From positions 1-64,000 of the forward strand of contig JANQNU010000072.1 of assembly GCA_028279405.1 (NCBI GenBank): DNA of 64,000 nucleotides, in the 5' to 3' direction. The notes under the pieces are model-generated. The model made no database searches. It was not told where the DNA came from and saw only the letters and a program-made list of their open reading frames with translations. Source of the DNA: Phycisphaerae bacterium. Its GTDB lineage: Bacteria > Planctomycetota > Phycisphaerae > UBA1845 > Fen-1342. The position numbers were made by a program, and so were the translations under genes. Of this stretch, positions 27,008-36,276 are shown one piece after another (the stretch's first letter is position 1; each line of letters opens with the position of its first letter).

Positions 27008-30000
27008 ATGGGTAACGGTTCGAGATCCGAAACAGCGTTCTCTCCGATTGCGATTGTCGGGGCGGCGGGTGTCTATCCCGGCGCCGCAGACTATGCCGCG
27101 TTCGGGGATCTCGTGCTGCGCGGGAGCGACGTGGTGCGTGATGTGCCTGCCGAGCGCTGGATCGTCGATCCGTCGGCGGGCGTGTCGGATGCGCTCCAAC
27201 CCGACATGGCCTATGCACGACGCGCGTGCTTCATTGACGAGTTCCGTTGCGATCCACGTGGGCTCGAGATCGATCCCGAGCTGCTCGTCCAGTTGGACCC
27301 TGTGTTTCAGCTGGTGCTGCATGCTGGCCGGGACGCACTGGACGCGGCGCGCCAATCGTCTCTCGATCGCGACCGGGTTGGCGTGGCTCTCGCGGCGATC
27401 GCGCTGCCGACCGACGGTTCTTCGGCGATCACGCGGGAGATTCTCGGCCGTGACTTTCAGCGGCGTTTGCTGGGCCCAGGCGTTTCCGGTAGCGCGTTGC
27501 TCGCGTCGCGCACGCATCCGCTCAACAGTCGCGTCGTGGGCATGCCGGCCGGTCTGCTCGCCCGGGCACTCGGTCTCAACGCGGGCAGCTTTACCCTCGA
27601 TGCGGCCTGCGCCTCGAGCCTGTACGCGATCAAGCTCGCGTGCGATGCGCTCCAGTCAGGTCGCGCCGACGCGATGCTCGCGGGCGGCGTTTCGCGCCCC
27701 GAATCGCTCTACACGCAGGTCGGCTTCTCGCAACTTCGCGCCCTTTCTCGTAACGGTGTTTGTCGACCGTTCGATGCCGACGCCGACGGCTTGATCGTTG
27801 GCGAGGGCGCCGGTTTCGTCGTCCTCAAACGCCTCGATGATGCGTTGGCGAACGATGATCGAATCCTTGCCGTCATTCGCGGAATCGGGCTATCGAACGA
27901 CCTGGCCGGCAGTCTGATCGCCGCGGACAGCGAAGGGCAGCTGCGTGCGATGCGCGATGCGTACCGCGTCGCGGGTTGGCGGCCGAGCGATGTCGACCTG
28001 ATCGAGTGCCACGGCACGGGAACGCCGCTCGGCGACGCTGTCGAGTTCCGCAGCCTTCGAACGCTCTGGGGCGATTCGGGCTGGGAACGCGGGCAATGTG
28101 CGATCGGCTCCGTGAAGTCCCAGATCGGCCATCTGCTGACGGCTGCCGGTATCGCCGCAGTGCACAAGGTGCTGCAAGCCTTTGACCGCGCGACGGTGCC
28201 GCCGACGGCGAACTTCGTCCGTCCCAACCCGGAAATCGAACTCGACGCGAGCCCGTTCCACGTGCCGCAGGCGCCGCGGGCTTGGGAACGCCGAGACGCA
28301 GCGCTACCACGCCGGGCTGCTGTCAGTGCGTTCGGCTTCGGCGGGATCAACGCTCACCTGCTACTCGAAGAGCCGGGAACCGACCTTGCCGCGCCTCGAC
28401 TTTCGGACCAGGACCGTCCCGAGTCTCGGCGTCAAACGCATACGTTGCCGCCCCAAGCGAAGTCGGCGCCTTCGCGCGCCCCGAGTCACGCGGAACCGAT
28501 CGCGATTGTTGGATTAGCGGCTCAGCTCGGGCCGCATGCGACGCCCGACGCGCTGCGCCGAGTACTCTATTCGGGCACCGTACCGGCCCAATCGAACGCC
28601 GCCCGACGTTGGCAGGGCATCTCTCCCGAGACCGTCGTTCACGGTCGTGCAGGTCCCAGTGAATGCGCCGCCATCGACGCGCTCGAGGTTCCGGTCGGAC
28701 GTTTTCGCATCTCGCCGAACGAGATACCGCAGACGTTGCCGCAACAATTGCTCGCGTTGCAGGTGGTCGCGGACGCGCTGGCGGATGCCGGCAGCGAATC
28801 AACCGGGCCCGAAACACGCTCGGGCGCATTTGTCGGGATGGGCCTCGACCTGAACACGTCCAACTACCACCTGCGCTGGGTGATGCCGCGGCTTGCACGA
28901 GATTGGATCGGACAGCTCGGGCTGTCACTTTCTGACGCGGAGTTCGATGAATGGGTTGCGCAATTGCGCGACGCGGTCGGACCGGCCCTCAACGCGCCAC
29001 GCGTTCTCGGCAACCTCGGCGGCATGATCGCGAGCCGCATTGCGCGTGAGTTCCAGTTCGGCGGTGCGAGCTTCGGCGTCTCATCCGAAGAGACGTCCGG
29101 GCTCCGGGCGGCGGACATCGCGCTGAACGCCTTGCGGACCCATGAACTGGACCGCGCCGTGGTCTGCGCCACCGACCTGAGCGCCGATGTGCGCAACGTG
29201 ATCTGTACAGCACAGATGAGCGACCGCGGCCCAAACCAGTACGCGGTCGGCGAAGGCGCCGTAGCGCTGGTGCTCAAGCGACTTGTCGACGCCGAGCGCG
29301 ACGATGACCGGATTCATGCCGTCATGGCCGACGTGGTCATGGGGAGTGAGCGCGCGCCGTTGGAGGACGAATCAGCCATGGGCGCCGACCTGCTCATCGT
29401 TGACGGTCCGGTCGCGGAAACACCTGGCCTGTCGGCTCCGATTACGTTCCGACCAGCTTCGGTCATCGGGGACTGTGGTGCCGTGAGCGGTTTGGCGGCA
29501 ATGTTTGCCGGTGCGCTGTGCCTGGCGGACCAGACCGTTCCGGTTGCCGGCGTCGGTCCGCGTCATTGGGTGCGCAACCGCGCCGACGGGCCACGCCGAA
29601 CGCTTGTGCGAAGCCAAGGCCTCGACGGTACGTGCGCAACCGCAGTGCTTGTTGAGTACGAGCCCACCGACATCGACGGACCTGCGAAGCCGATCATTGG
29701 TGCGAGGGCGCGCGAAACGAGCGGCACCAGCGACGCGCACCAATTGTCGCATGTCGCTGAGGCCCGTCCCATCGCGGCGTTCGCGGTTCTTGGTGCCGAC
29801 CCTGCCGAGCTGGGTGCGGGGTTCGATGGCTTGGAGGCGCTGGTCGCGCGATCCTCGAGCGCGTCGATCGAGCGGTTGGCCGCCGAGTGGCATGCAATGA
29901 CGCGTTCGGCGGATCGCTCGGACACGCTGCGTGCGGCGTCGCTTGTCGCGCCGGATGTCGCGACGCTGCGTTCCCGGTTGGCAGACGTTCGTCAGCACCT

Positions 30001-33000
30001 GGTGGCGCATGCCGACGTCGCGCTGCGTCGGCGCGGGATGTACTACTCCCCGATGCCGGTCGGCGCGGATGCATCGGTCGCGTTCGTTTATCCCGGTTCG
30101 GGGAGTGACTATCCCGGGATGGGCGCCGCGGTGAGCCGATACTTCCCAGGTATCTTGCGAGCACAGGATCTGGAGACGGCTCGGCTGGCAGATCAGTTGC
30201 TGCCAGCGTACTACGCGAATGCGTCTACGCGGGGGGACAGCGAGGCGAGTGCGTCGGCGGCGGGCCCGGCCACGCTCGAGCAGATCCTCGGGCAGGTTGC
30301 TCACGGAATCGTGAACACGGACCTCTACCGGGCACTCGGCGTGATGCCGTCGGCCGCGATCGGATACAGCCTCGGTGAGACGGCGAGCCTCTTCGCGTTG
30401 CGCGCCTGGCAGGATTGGGAGGGCATGCTGCATCGGCTGCGGTCGTCGCCGTTGTTCCGGGTCGAACTTGCAGGGCCGTGCGACGCCGCTCGGCGGGCCT
30501 GGAAGCTGCCAGCGGACGAGCCGGTCGACTGGGTCGTGTACGCTGTCAATGCCGATGCGAAGCGGGTTCGTCGAGCGCTGGCCGCGTTCGAGCGGGCAGC
30601 GCTGCTGATCGTCAACGCGCCGGACGAGTGCGTGGTCGGCGGCCAACGGTCGCATGTTCGCCAGGTGCTCGAGGCGCTCGGCTGCGAGTCGATACCGCTG
30701 CATGGCGCGTCGACGGTGCATTGCGCGATTGCCGAGGAAGTGTCGGCGGACTATCTCGAACTACATCGGTTGCCGGTGACCGCGCCGGCCGATGTTCGTT
30801 TCTATTCGGCGGCCGATGCGTCTCCGTATGCGGTAACAACCGAGTCCGCGGCGCGGTCGATCTTTGCCCAGGCTCGCGATGGGTTTGATTTTCCGCAGGT
30901 GATCAACAGCGCCTACGATGACGGGGTGCGCGTTTTTCTCGAATGCGGGCCGGGTGCTTCCTGCACGCGGATGATTCGCAGGATCCTCGCGGGGCGGCCG
31001 CATCTCGCGCATTCGATCTGTCAGCCGAACGAGGATGGGCTGGAGACGATCATCAACACTGCGGCGTTGCTGGTTGCTGAGCGGGTGATCCCGGATCTGG
31101 GCGGTCTCTACGGTGAGGTATCGCATTTAGTCGTAAACGCCGGCGCGCCTGCTCCGACGGGGCACACGGTCACCGTGCCGATTGGCCGAGCGCCGTTCGC
31201 GCCGCCGATGCCCGTCGTACCGACGGCCGTCAGGGATGTTTCACGTGAAACGTCGCAGCCGACGACTGCGCCTGTGGCCGCGCAGCCCATGTCGGCGTCG
31301 CGGTCAGTGGCGGATTCGGCCGCGATTCCAGCGGTTCCGTCGGATCTGCCGCGCGAGGTTGCGTCGGCGTCGATGGCGGTCTCTGCTGCTCATGATCGTT
31401 TCCTGGCGTTCAGTGCGGGCGCGACGGGTACGCTCAGTGACCTGCTCGCGTGGCAGTCGTCGCTGCTCGAGCAGGCGCTCGGAAGTGAATCGCGTGGGCT
31501 CCCTGGTCTCTCGGCGGTAGCGTCGCCGACGACCGTCGCGCGCAACGATGTTTCACGTGAAACGGCGTTGACGGCCCCTCACGCGCCGCATCATGTTGCG
31601 GCCCCCGAGTCGGCGGTGGCGTTCACCCGCGAGCAATGCATGGAGTTCGCCATCGGCAAGGTCGGTAACGTGCTTGGTGCGATGTTCGCCGATGTTGATC
31701 GCTACCCGGTTCGCGTTCGGCTTCCGGACGAACCGCTGATGTTGGTCGATCGGATCGTGTCGATCACCGGCGAACCCGGCTCGTTGTCCAGCGGCCAGAT
31801 CGTTACCGAGCACGATGTTCATCCGGGCGCATGGTACCTCGACAACGACCGTGTGCCGGTGTGTATCTCAGTCGAGGCCGGCCAAGCGGATCTGTTCCTG
31901 TCGAGCTATCTCGGGATCGATCTCGCAGTCCGCGGCACGCGCGCCTACCGTTTGCTCGATGCTACGATTCAGTTTCATCGTGGCTTGCCGCGCTCAAACG
32001 ACCTGATTCGCTACGACATCCAGATCGACAAGTTCGTGCGACAAGGGGACGCGTACCTCTTCTTCTTCCGATTCGAAGGGACGATCGACGGTGCACCGTT
32101 CCTGTCGATGACCAACGGCTGTGCCGGGTTCTTCACGACCGAGGAGATCGAACGTTCCGGCGGCATCTTGCTGGGCCCGGATGAACAGGCGCCGACGCAC
32201 CGCGACAACATATCCGGCTTTCGGCCGCTGGTCGCGCAGCGACGTGAAGCGTACGACGAAGCCCGAATCGATGCCTTGCGTCGCGGTGATCTCAGTGCGT
32301 GCTTCGGTGCCCCGTTCGATGCGCTTCCGCTACAGCGCCCCGTTCGTCTTCCGGATGGACGAATGCGCCTGCTGCACCGGGTCATCGATCTCGATCCTGC
32401 GGGCGGGCCGTTCGGCCTCGGTCGAATCCGGGCGGAAGCCGACATTCATCCCGATGACTGGTTCCTGACGTGTCACTTCGTCGACGACATGGTCATGCCG
32501 GGCACACTGATGTACGAGTGTTGCGCTCATACGTTGCGCGTGCTGCTGCTTCGACTGGGCTGGGTCGCGGAACATGATCAGGTAGCTTATGAGCCCGTGG
32601 TCGGCGTGCCGGCGAAGCTCAAGTGTCGCGGTCCGGTGACGCGTGACACGCGTGTCGTTACCTATCAGGTGGACGTGAAGGAAATCGGCTATCGGCCGGA
32701 GCCGTACGTGATCGCGGACGCGCTCATGCTGGCCGACGGTCGGCCGATCGTGACGTTCACCGATATGTCGATGCAACTCACCGGCATGACGCGCGAGATG
32801 ATCGAGTCCGTGTGGAACGCGACGGACGTTTCGAACACTGGCGGGCAAGCCGCCAGTGCCACCCAAACAGGGCAAGCCGCCGGTGCCACCCAGCAGGTGT
32901 CGCCGATCGGTGACGTCGCGGTGTCGGCGGGCGCGCTGCCGGGCTTGTACACGTTTGAACAGATTCGTGCTTTTGCGAACGGCCGACCATCGGACGCGTT

Positions 33001-34159
33001 CGGTGCCCCGTATTCGGTCTTCGATACGGATCGGCGAATCGCTCGGCTGCCGGGTCCGCCGTACCAGTTCCTGGACCGCATCACGCGGATCGATGGTTGT
33101 CAGCCATTCGTACTGGAAGCGACCGGCTGGATCGAAGGGCAGTATGACGTGCCGCGCGATGCGTGGTACTTCGCCGCCAATCGGCAAGCGTCGATGCCGT
33201 TCGCCGTACTGCTGGAGGTGGCGTTGCAGCCGTGCGGGTGGCTGGCGGCGTATCTCGGGTCGGCGCTGCGGAGCGGTGAGGATCTTTCGTTCCGCAATCT
33301 CGGCGGATCGGCCACCCAGTTGGCTGAGGTGTTCGCGGATGTCGGAACGCTGACGACCCGCGTGCGGCTGACCAGCGTTGCAGAGGCCGGGGGAATGATC
33401 ATCCAGAAGTTCGACATGCAGGTGTGGGCCGGCGCGAATTGCGTGTATGACGGCGATACCAGCTTCGGATTCTTCACATCCGCAGCACTTGCGGATCAGG
33501 TCGGGATTCGCGGAGCGTCCGACCGCGCATATGTGCCGAATGCGGACGAGTTGGATCGAGCGCAATCGTTCGCGCTGCCCGACGATCCACCGTGGACGCC
33601 GAGTGATGCCGGCGGCGAACCGACCCCGACAACTAACGACGTGACGGCGCGTGTCACGTCGGCCGTTACCCTGTCGACACCGGCGCATCTGAGCGGCGCG
33701 GCGCAACAGCAGATGCCGACGCGGGCGTTTCGCATGGTCGATCAGGTCGATCTGTGGATTCCGGACGGCGGACCGCAGGGGCTGGGTTTCATTCGTGGCA
33801 GCAAATCCGTGCGGCCGGAAGAGTGGTTCTTCCAGGCGCATTTCTACCAGGATCCGGTCTGTCCCGGTTCGCTCGGGCTCGAGTCGCTGCTTCAGTTGTT
33901 GAAGGTGGTCGCGTTGCACCGGTGGGGGGGGCATGCTTCGGAGACGCACCGGTTCGAGCCGATACGCTTGTTCGCGCCCCATACGTGGATCTACCGCGGG
34001 CAGATCATTCCGGCGAACTTGCGGGTCGAGGTCGACGCATCGATCACGCGCATCGACGACGGGCCGGTGCCGACGATCGTGGCTGACGGGTTCCTGCGGG
34101 TCGACGGCAAGTATATCTATGAGATGACGGACTTTGGCGTGCGGATGGTTCCACGATAG
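27008..34159 (+). CDS. pfaC: PfaC-type PUFA synthase with built-in AT, KS-CLF-AT-DH-DH
   Basis: A 2383-aa megasynthase. Domains: KS (about 14-460; C201, H335, K370, H375); CLF (about 495-930; E695 replaces the catalytic Cys, as expected for a chain-length factor); a PfaB-like AT (about 1020-1360; S1121 in GYSLGE); and two FabA-like double-hotdog dehydratases (about 1541-1935 with H1823 in CHFVDDMVMPG, and 1975-2383 with H2278 in AHFYQD). The FabA-type DHs set and retain the skipped cis double bonds. The order pfaD, KS-AT-ACP-KR-DH, KS-CLF-AT-DH-DH resembles the three-gene sets known from myxobacteria, but there is no C-terminal acyltransferase. The AT-DH linker holds two parS-like sites, and the DH-DH linker holds an intergenic repeat in frame. 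The stop touches the oleA ATG (TAGATG). Confidence 0.94.
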   Translation: MGNGSRSETAFSPIAIVGAAGVYPGAADYAAFGDLVLRGSDVVRDVPAERWIVDPSAGVSDALQPDMAYARRACFIDEFRCDPRGLEIDPELLVQLDPVFQLVLHAGRDALDAARQSSLDRDRVGVALAAIALPTDGSSAITREILGRDFQRRLLGPGVSGSALLASRTHPLNSRVVGMPAGLLARALGLNAGSFTLDAACASSLYAIKLACDALQSGRADAMLAGGVSRPESLYTQVGFSQLRALSRNGVCRPFDADADGLIVGEGAGFVVLKRLDDALANDDRILAVIRGIGLSNDLAGSLIAADSEGQLRAMRDAYRVAGWRPSDVDLIECHGTGTPLGDAVEFRSLRTLWGDSGWERGQCAIGSVKSQIGHLLTAAGIAAVHKVLQAFDRATVPPTANFVRPNPEIELDASPFHVPQAPRAWERRDAALPRRAAVSAFGFGGINAHLLLEEPGTDLAAPRLSDQDRPESRRQTHTLPPQAKSAPSRAPSHAEPIAIVGLAAQLGPHATPDALRRVLYSGTVPAQSNAARRWQGISPETVVHGRAGPSECAAIDALEVPVGRFRISPNEIPQTLPQQLLALQVVADALADAGSESTGPETRSGAFVGMGLDLNTSNYHLRWVMPRLARDWIGQLGLSLSDAEFDEWVAQLRDAVGPALNAPRVLGNLGGMIASRIAREFQFGGASFGVSSEETSGLRAADIALNALRTHELDRAVVCATDLSADVRNVICTAQMSDRGPNQYAVGEGAVALVLKRLVDAERDDDRIHAVMADVVMGSERAPLEDESAMGADLLIVDGPVAETPGLSAPITFRPASVIGDCGAVSGLAAMFAGALCLADQTVPVAGVGPRHWVRNRADGPRRTLVRSQGLDGTCATAVLVEYEPTDIDGPAKPIIGARARETSGTSDAHQLSHVAEARPIAAFAVLGADPAELGAGFDGLEALVARSSSASIERLAAEWHAMTRSADRSDTLRAASLVAPDVATLRSRLADVRQHLVAHADVALRRRGMYYSPMPVGADASVAFVYPGSGSDYPGMGAAVSRYFPGILRAQDLETARLADQLLPAYYANASTRGDSEASASAAGPATLEQILGQVAHGIVNTDLYRALGVMPSAAIGYSLGETASLFALRAWQDWEGMLHRLRSSPLFRVELAGPCDAARRAWKLPADEPVDWVVYAVNADAKRVRRALAAFERAALLIVNAPDECVVGGQRSHVRQVLEALGCESIPLHGASTVHCAIAEEVSADYLELHRLPVTAPADVRFYSAADASPYAVTTESAARSIFAQARDGFDFPQVINSAYDDGVRVFLECGPGASCTRMIRRILAGRPHLAHSICQPNEDGLETIINTAALLVAERVIPDLGGLYGEVSHLVVNAGAPAPTGHTVTVPIGRAPFAPPMPVVPTAVRDVSRETSQPTTAPVAAQPMSASRSVADSAAIPAVPSDLPREVASASMAVSAAHDRFLAFSAGATGTLSDLLAWQSSLLEQALGSESRGLPGLSAVASPTTVARNDVSRETALTAPHAPHHVAAPESAVAFTREQCMEFAIGKVGNVLGAMFADVDRYPVRVRLPDEPLMLVDRIVSITGEPGSLSSGQIVTEHDVHPGAWYLDNDRVPVCISVEAGQADLFLSSYLGIDLAVRGTRAYRLLDATIQFHRGLPRSNDLIRYDIQIDKFVRQGDAYLFFFRFEGTIDGAPFLSMTNGCAGFFTTEEIERSGGILLGPDEQAPTHRDNISGFRPLVAQRREAYDEARIDALRRGDLSACFGAPFDALPLQRPVRLPDGRMRLLHRVIDLDPAGGPFGLGRIRAEADIHPDDWFLTCHFVDDMVMPGTLMYECCAHTLRVLLLRLGWVAEHDQVAYEPVVGVPAKLKCRGPVTRDTRVVTYQVDVKEIGYRPEPYVIADALMLADGRPIVTFTDMSMQLTGMTREMIESVWNATDVSNTGGQAASATQTGQAAGATQQVSPIGDVAVSAGALPGLYTFEQIRAFANGRPSDAFGAPYSVFDTDRRIARLPGPPYQFLDRITRIDGCQPFVLEATGWIEGQYDVPRDAWYFAANRQASMPFAVLLEVALQPCGWLAAYLGSALRSGEDLSFRNLGGSATQLAEVFADVGTLTTRVRLTSVAEAGGMIIQKFDMQVWAGANCVYDGDTSFGFFTSAALADQVGIRGASDRAYVPNADELDRAQSFALPDDPPWTPSDAGGEPTPTTNDVTARVTSAVTLSTPAHLSGAAQQQMPTRAFRMVDQVDLWIPDGGPQGLGFIRGSKSVRPEEWFFQAHFYQDPVCPGSLGLESLLQLLKVVALHRWGGHASETHRFEPIRLFAPHTWIYRGQIIPANLRVEVDASITRIDDGPVPTIVADGFLRVDGKYIYEMTDFGVRMVPR
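31237..31252. promoter_or_regulatory. parS-like ParB-binding site 1
   Basis: TGTTTCACGTGAAACG matches the bacterial parS consensus (ending A in place of G) at 15 of 16 positions and contains the perfect 14-bp palindrome GTTTCACGTGAAAC. It lies inside pfaC, in the flexible AT-DH linker, read in frame as Asp-Val-Ser-Arg-Glu-Thr. Confidence 0.85.
31549..31564. promoter_or_regulatory. parS-like ParB-binding site 2
   Basis: A second identical TGTTTCACGTGAAACG, 312 bases after the first, is again in the AT-DH linker of pfaC and again encodes Asp-Val-Ser-Arg-Glu-Thr. Two copies this close are typical of parS clusters. Confidence 0.85.
32836..32893. repeat. Family A repeat inserted in frame in pfaC
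   Basis: CACTGGCGG-GCAAG-CCGCCAGTG (32836-32858) with its usual CCACCC flank, followed by a second half copy (GGCAAGCCGCCGGTGCCACCC), lies inside the pfaC frame between the two DH didomains. It encodes about 21 residues rich in Gly, Ala, Gln and Thr (about 1942-1962) and keeps the frame. Confidence 0.9.
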
Positions 34160-35200
34160 ATGCAGTTTACGCGAACGTACATCGAATCGATCGGCTACGA
34201 TCTGGCGCCGCATACGGTCACCTCCGTCGAGTTGGAGGAGCGGATCGCGTCGGTGCTGGAGCGACTCCGAATCCCGCGGGGACAGCTCGAAGCGCTCACG
34301 GGAATTCGCGAGCGCCGGTGGTGGAGTCCCGGCCAGAGCATGCACGAGCCGGCGGCGCGTGCGGGGCGCCGGGCGCTCCAGGAGGCCGGTATCGCGCCGA
34401 ACGCGCTGGGCATGCTGATTTACGCCGGGGTTTGCCGGGACAACCTGGAACCGGCCACCGCGTGCGCTGTCGCGGATGCGTTAGATGTACCGAGCGATTG
34501 TCGCGTGTTCGACATCTCGAACGCGTGTCTCGGGGTGATGAACGGCATTGTCCAGGTGGCCACGGCGATCGAGTTGGGGCATGTTCGAGCGGGACTGGTC
34601 GTGTCGTGCGAGTCGGCGCGGCAAATCGTCGACCTGATGATCGATCGGCTGCTACACGAACCGAGCATGGAGCGCTTCAAGACGACGCTGGCGACGCTCA
34701 CCGGCGGGTCGGGTGCGATTGGCGTGCTGGTTGTCGACGAGTCGCTTAGCACGCGCGGCCATCGGCTGCTCGGCGGCGTGCTCCGCAACAGCGTTCGGCA
34801 TCATCGCTTGTGTCGTTGGGGGCCCGACAGTGGGGTCCCGACCAGCGGTCCACAGATCATGGAAACGCACGCGATCGGCGTGCTCGAGCACGGTGTCGAA
34901 CTGGGCATCGAAACCTGGAACGCTTTTCGACCGGCTGTCGAGTGGCCTGCGGATGCTCCTGACAAAGTCATCTGCCATCAGGTCGGGTCGGCGAACCGAG
35001 ACGCGATTCTGCGCGCGATCCAGATACCCGTCGAGCGCGATTTCTCGACCTATCCGTACCTTGGCAACATCGGCACAGTATCGCTACCGATCTCGGCTGC
35101 GATTGCGGAGCAGCGCGGGTTCCTGCAACAGGGTGACCGTGTCGGAATGCTCGGCATCGGCAGCGGTCTTAACTGCATCATGCTCGGTGTCGAATGGTGA
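34160..35200 (+). CDS. oleA: OleA, thiolase-family head-to-head condensing enzyme
   Basis: A 346-aa thiolase-superfamily enzyme that joins two fatty acyl thioesters by non-decarboxylative Claisen condensation to a 2-alkyl-3-ketoacyl product. Seen: C123 in ISNACLGV, H273 in CHQVG and N303 in LGNIGT form the catalytic set. E97 in CRDNLEPATA matches the Glu that OleA proteins use as base and that FabH enzymes lack, which separates it from FabH. Its ATG directly follows the pfaC stop, so translation is probably coupled. That position points to PUFA-synthase products as its substrates (inference). Confidence 0.93.
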   Translation: MQFTRTYIESIGYDLAPHTVTSVELEERIASVLERLRIPRGQLEALTGIRERRWWSPGQSMHEPAARAGRRALQEAGIAPNALGMLIYAGVCRDNLEPATACAVADALDVPSDCRVFDISNACLGVMNGIVQVATAIELGHVRAGLVVSCESARQIVDLMIDRLLHEPSMERFKTTLATLTGGSGAIGVLVVDESLSTRGHRLLGGVLRNSVRHHRLCRWGPDSGVPTSGPQIMETHAIGVLEHGVELGIETWNAFRPAVEWPADAPDKVICHQVGSANRDAILRAIQIPVERDFSTYPYLGNIGTVSLPISAAIAEQRGFLQQGDRVGMLGIGSGLNCIMLGVEW

Positions 35201-35244
35201 ATGTAAGATAGGCAGGTCGCGCGTGGCTCGGACGACCAGGTGAA

Positions 35245-36276
35245 ATGCAAGTGAACGACGAACTACTTCGCAAACACTTCGACTTCAAGCGGAACTGGCT
35301 TACGCTACCGGAGCCGGCATCGGCGGGAAATCCGCGCGGCGACACGGTGTCAAAGGACCGATCGTCGTTGAGAATGCACTATGTTGACGAGGGTGTCGGC
35401 GCGCCGGTGATCTGCGTGCACGGCAATCCGACCTGGTCGTTCTACTACCGCGACGTGATCAACGCGCTGCGCGCGACCCACCGAGTCATCGCGCCCGATC
35501 ACATTGGCTGCGGGCTGTCCGACAAGCCGGACGACACGCGGTATTCGTACACACTGGCGCAGCGTGTGGCCGATCTGGAGGCGCTGCTCGACCACCTGGA
35601 GCTGCACGAAAACCTGAGCTTCGTCGTTCACGATTGGGGTGGGATGATCGGTTTGGCCGCCGCGCTCCGCAGGCGGTCGGCAGTGGCGCGGGTGGTCGTG
35701 CTCAACACGGCGGCGTTCCGTAATCCGAAGGGGCTCCGCTTGCCGTGGCCGCTCTGGTTCGTGCGGAACGTCCCGTGGCTGGCGAACCCGATGATTCTCG
35801 GCGGAAACGCGTTCGTGCGCGGGACGTTGCGGTACGGTGCACGACGTCCACTGGGGGCCGAGATCGCTGCGTGCTATCGGTTGCCGTACGATTCGTGGGC
35901 GAACCGACGCGCGACGTTGCGTTTCGTACAGGACATCCCGATCGTGTCGACCGATGCGAGTTACTCGCTGGTGCAATGGACCGACGAACAGCTGGATGCG
36001 CTGCGAGCAGTTCCAATGCTCGTGTGCTGGGGACGGCGCGACTTCGTCTTCGACGATGCGTTCCTCGCGGAATGGCGCACGCGGATGCCGCATGCGGACG
36101 TGCATGCATTTCCGGACGCGGGCCACCTGGTGCTGGAGGACGCGCGTGAACAGGCGATTCCGCTCATCAGCGCGTTTGTTCGGGATGCGCGGCCGGCCGT
36201 CGTCGCCAAATCGGTGGCGCCGATCGGCGAGCGCTCGACGAACACGGATCAAGCAGTCAGGCAGCACGTAAGATGA
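35245..36276 (+). CDS. oleB: OleB, beta-lactone decarboxylase (alpha/beta hydrolase)
   Basis: A 343-aa alpha/beta-hydrolase resembling haloalkane dehalogenases. The oxyanion motif is CVHGNPTWSFYYRD, nucleophile D130 is in HDWGG and catalytic H294 is in DAGHLVLED. OleB enzymes of this shape decarboxylate the cis-beta-lactone made by OleC to the final cis-olefin. The family likeness alone would also allow a dehalogenase; the oleA-B-C-D context decides it. It overlaps oleC by four bases (ATGA). The C-terminal 35 residues are polar and probably disordered. Confidence 0.93.
   Translation: MQVNDELLRKHFDFKRNWLTLPEPASAGNPRGDTVSKDRSSLRMHYVDEGVGAPVICVHGNPTWSFYYRDVINALRATHRVIAPDHIGCGLSDKPDDTRYSYTLAQRVADLEALLDHLELHENLSFVVHDWGGMIGLAAALRRRSAVARVVVLNTAAFRNPKGLRLPWPLWFVRNVPWLANPMILGGNAFVRGTLRYGARRPLGAEIAACYRLPYDSWANRRATLRFVQDIPIVSTDASYSLVQWTDEQLDALRAVPMLVCWGRRDFVFDDAFLAEWRTRMPHADVHAFPDAGHLVLEDAREQAIPLISAFVRDARPAVVAKSVAPIGERSTNTDQAVRQHVR

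Noticed and set aside
32330-34345. 671-codon minus-strand frame opposite the dehydratase domains
   Set aside because: Shadow frame across well-defined DH domains and the oleA start.
34160-35200. FabH (fatty acid initiation) for the oleA gene
   Set aside because: The CRDNLEPATA Glu, the VSNACLGV-type Cys region and the oleBCD neighbours fit OleA rather than FabH.
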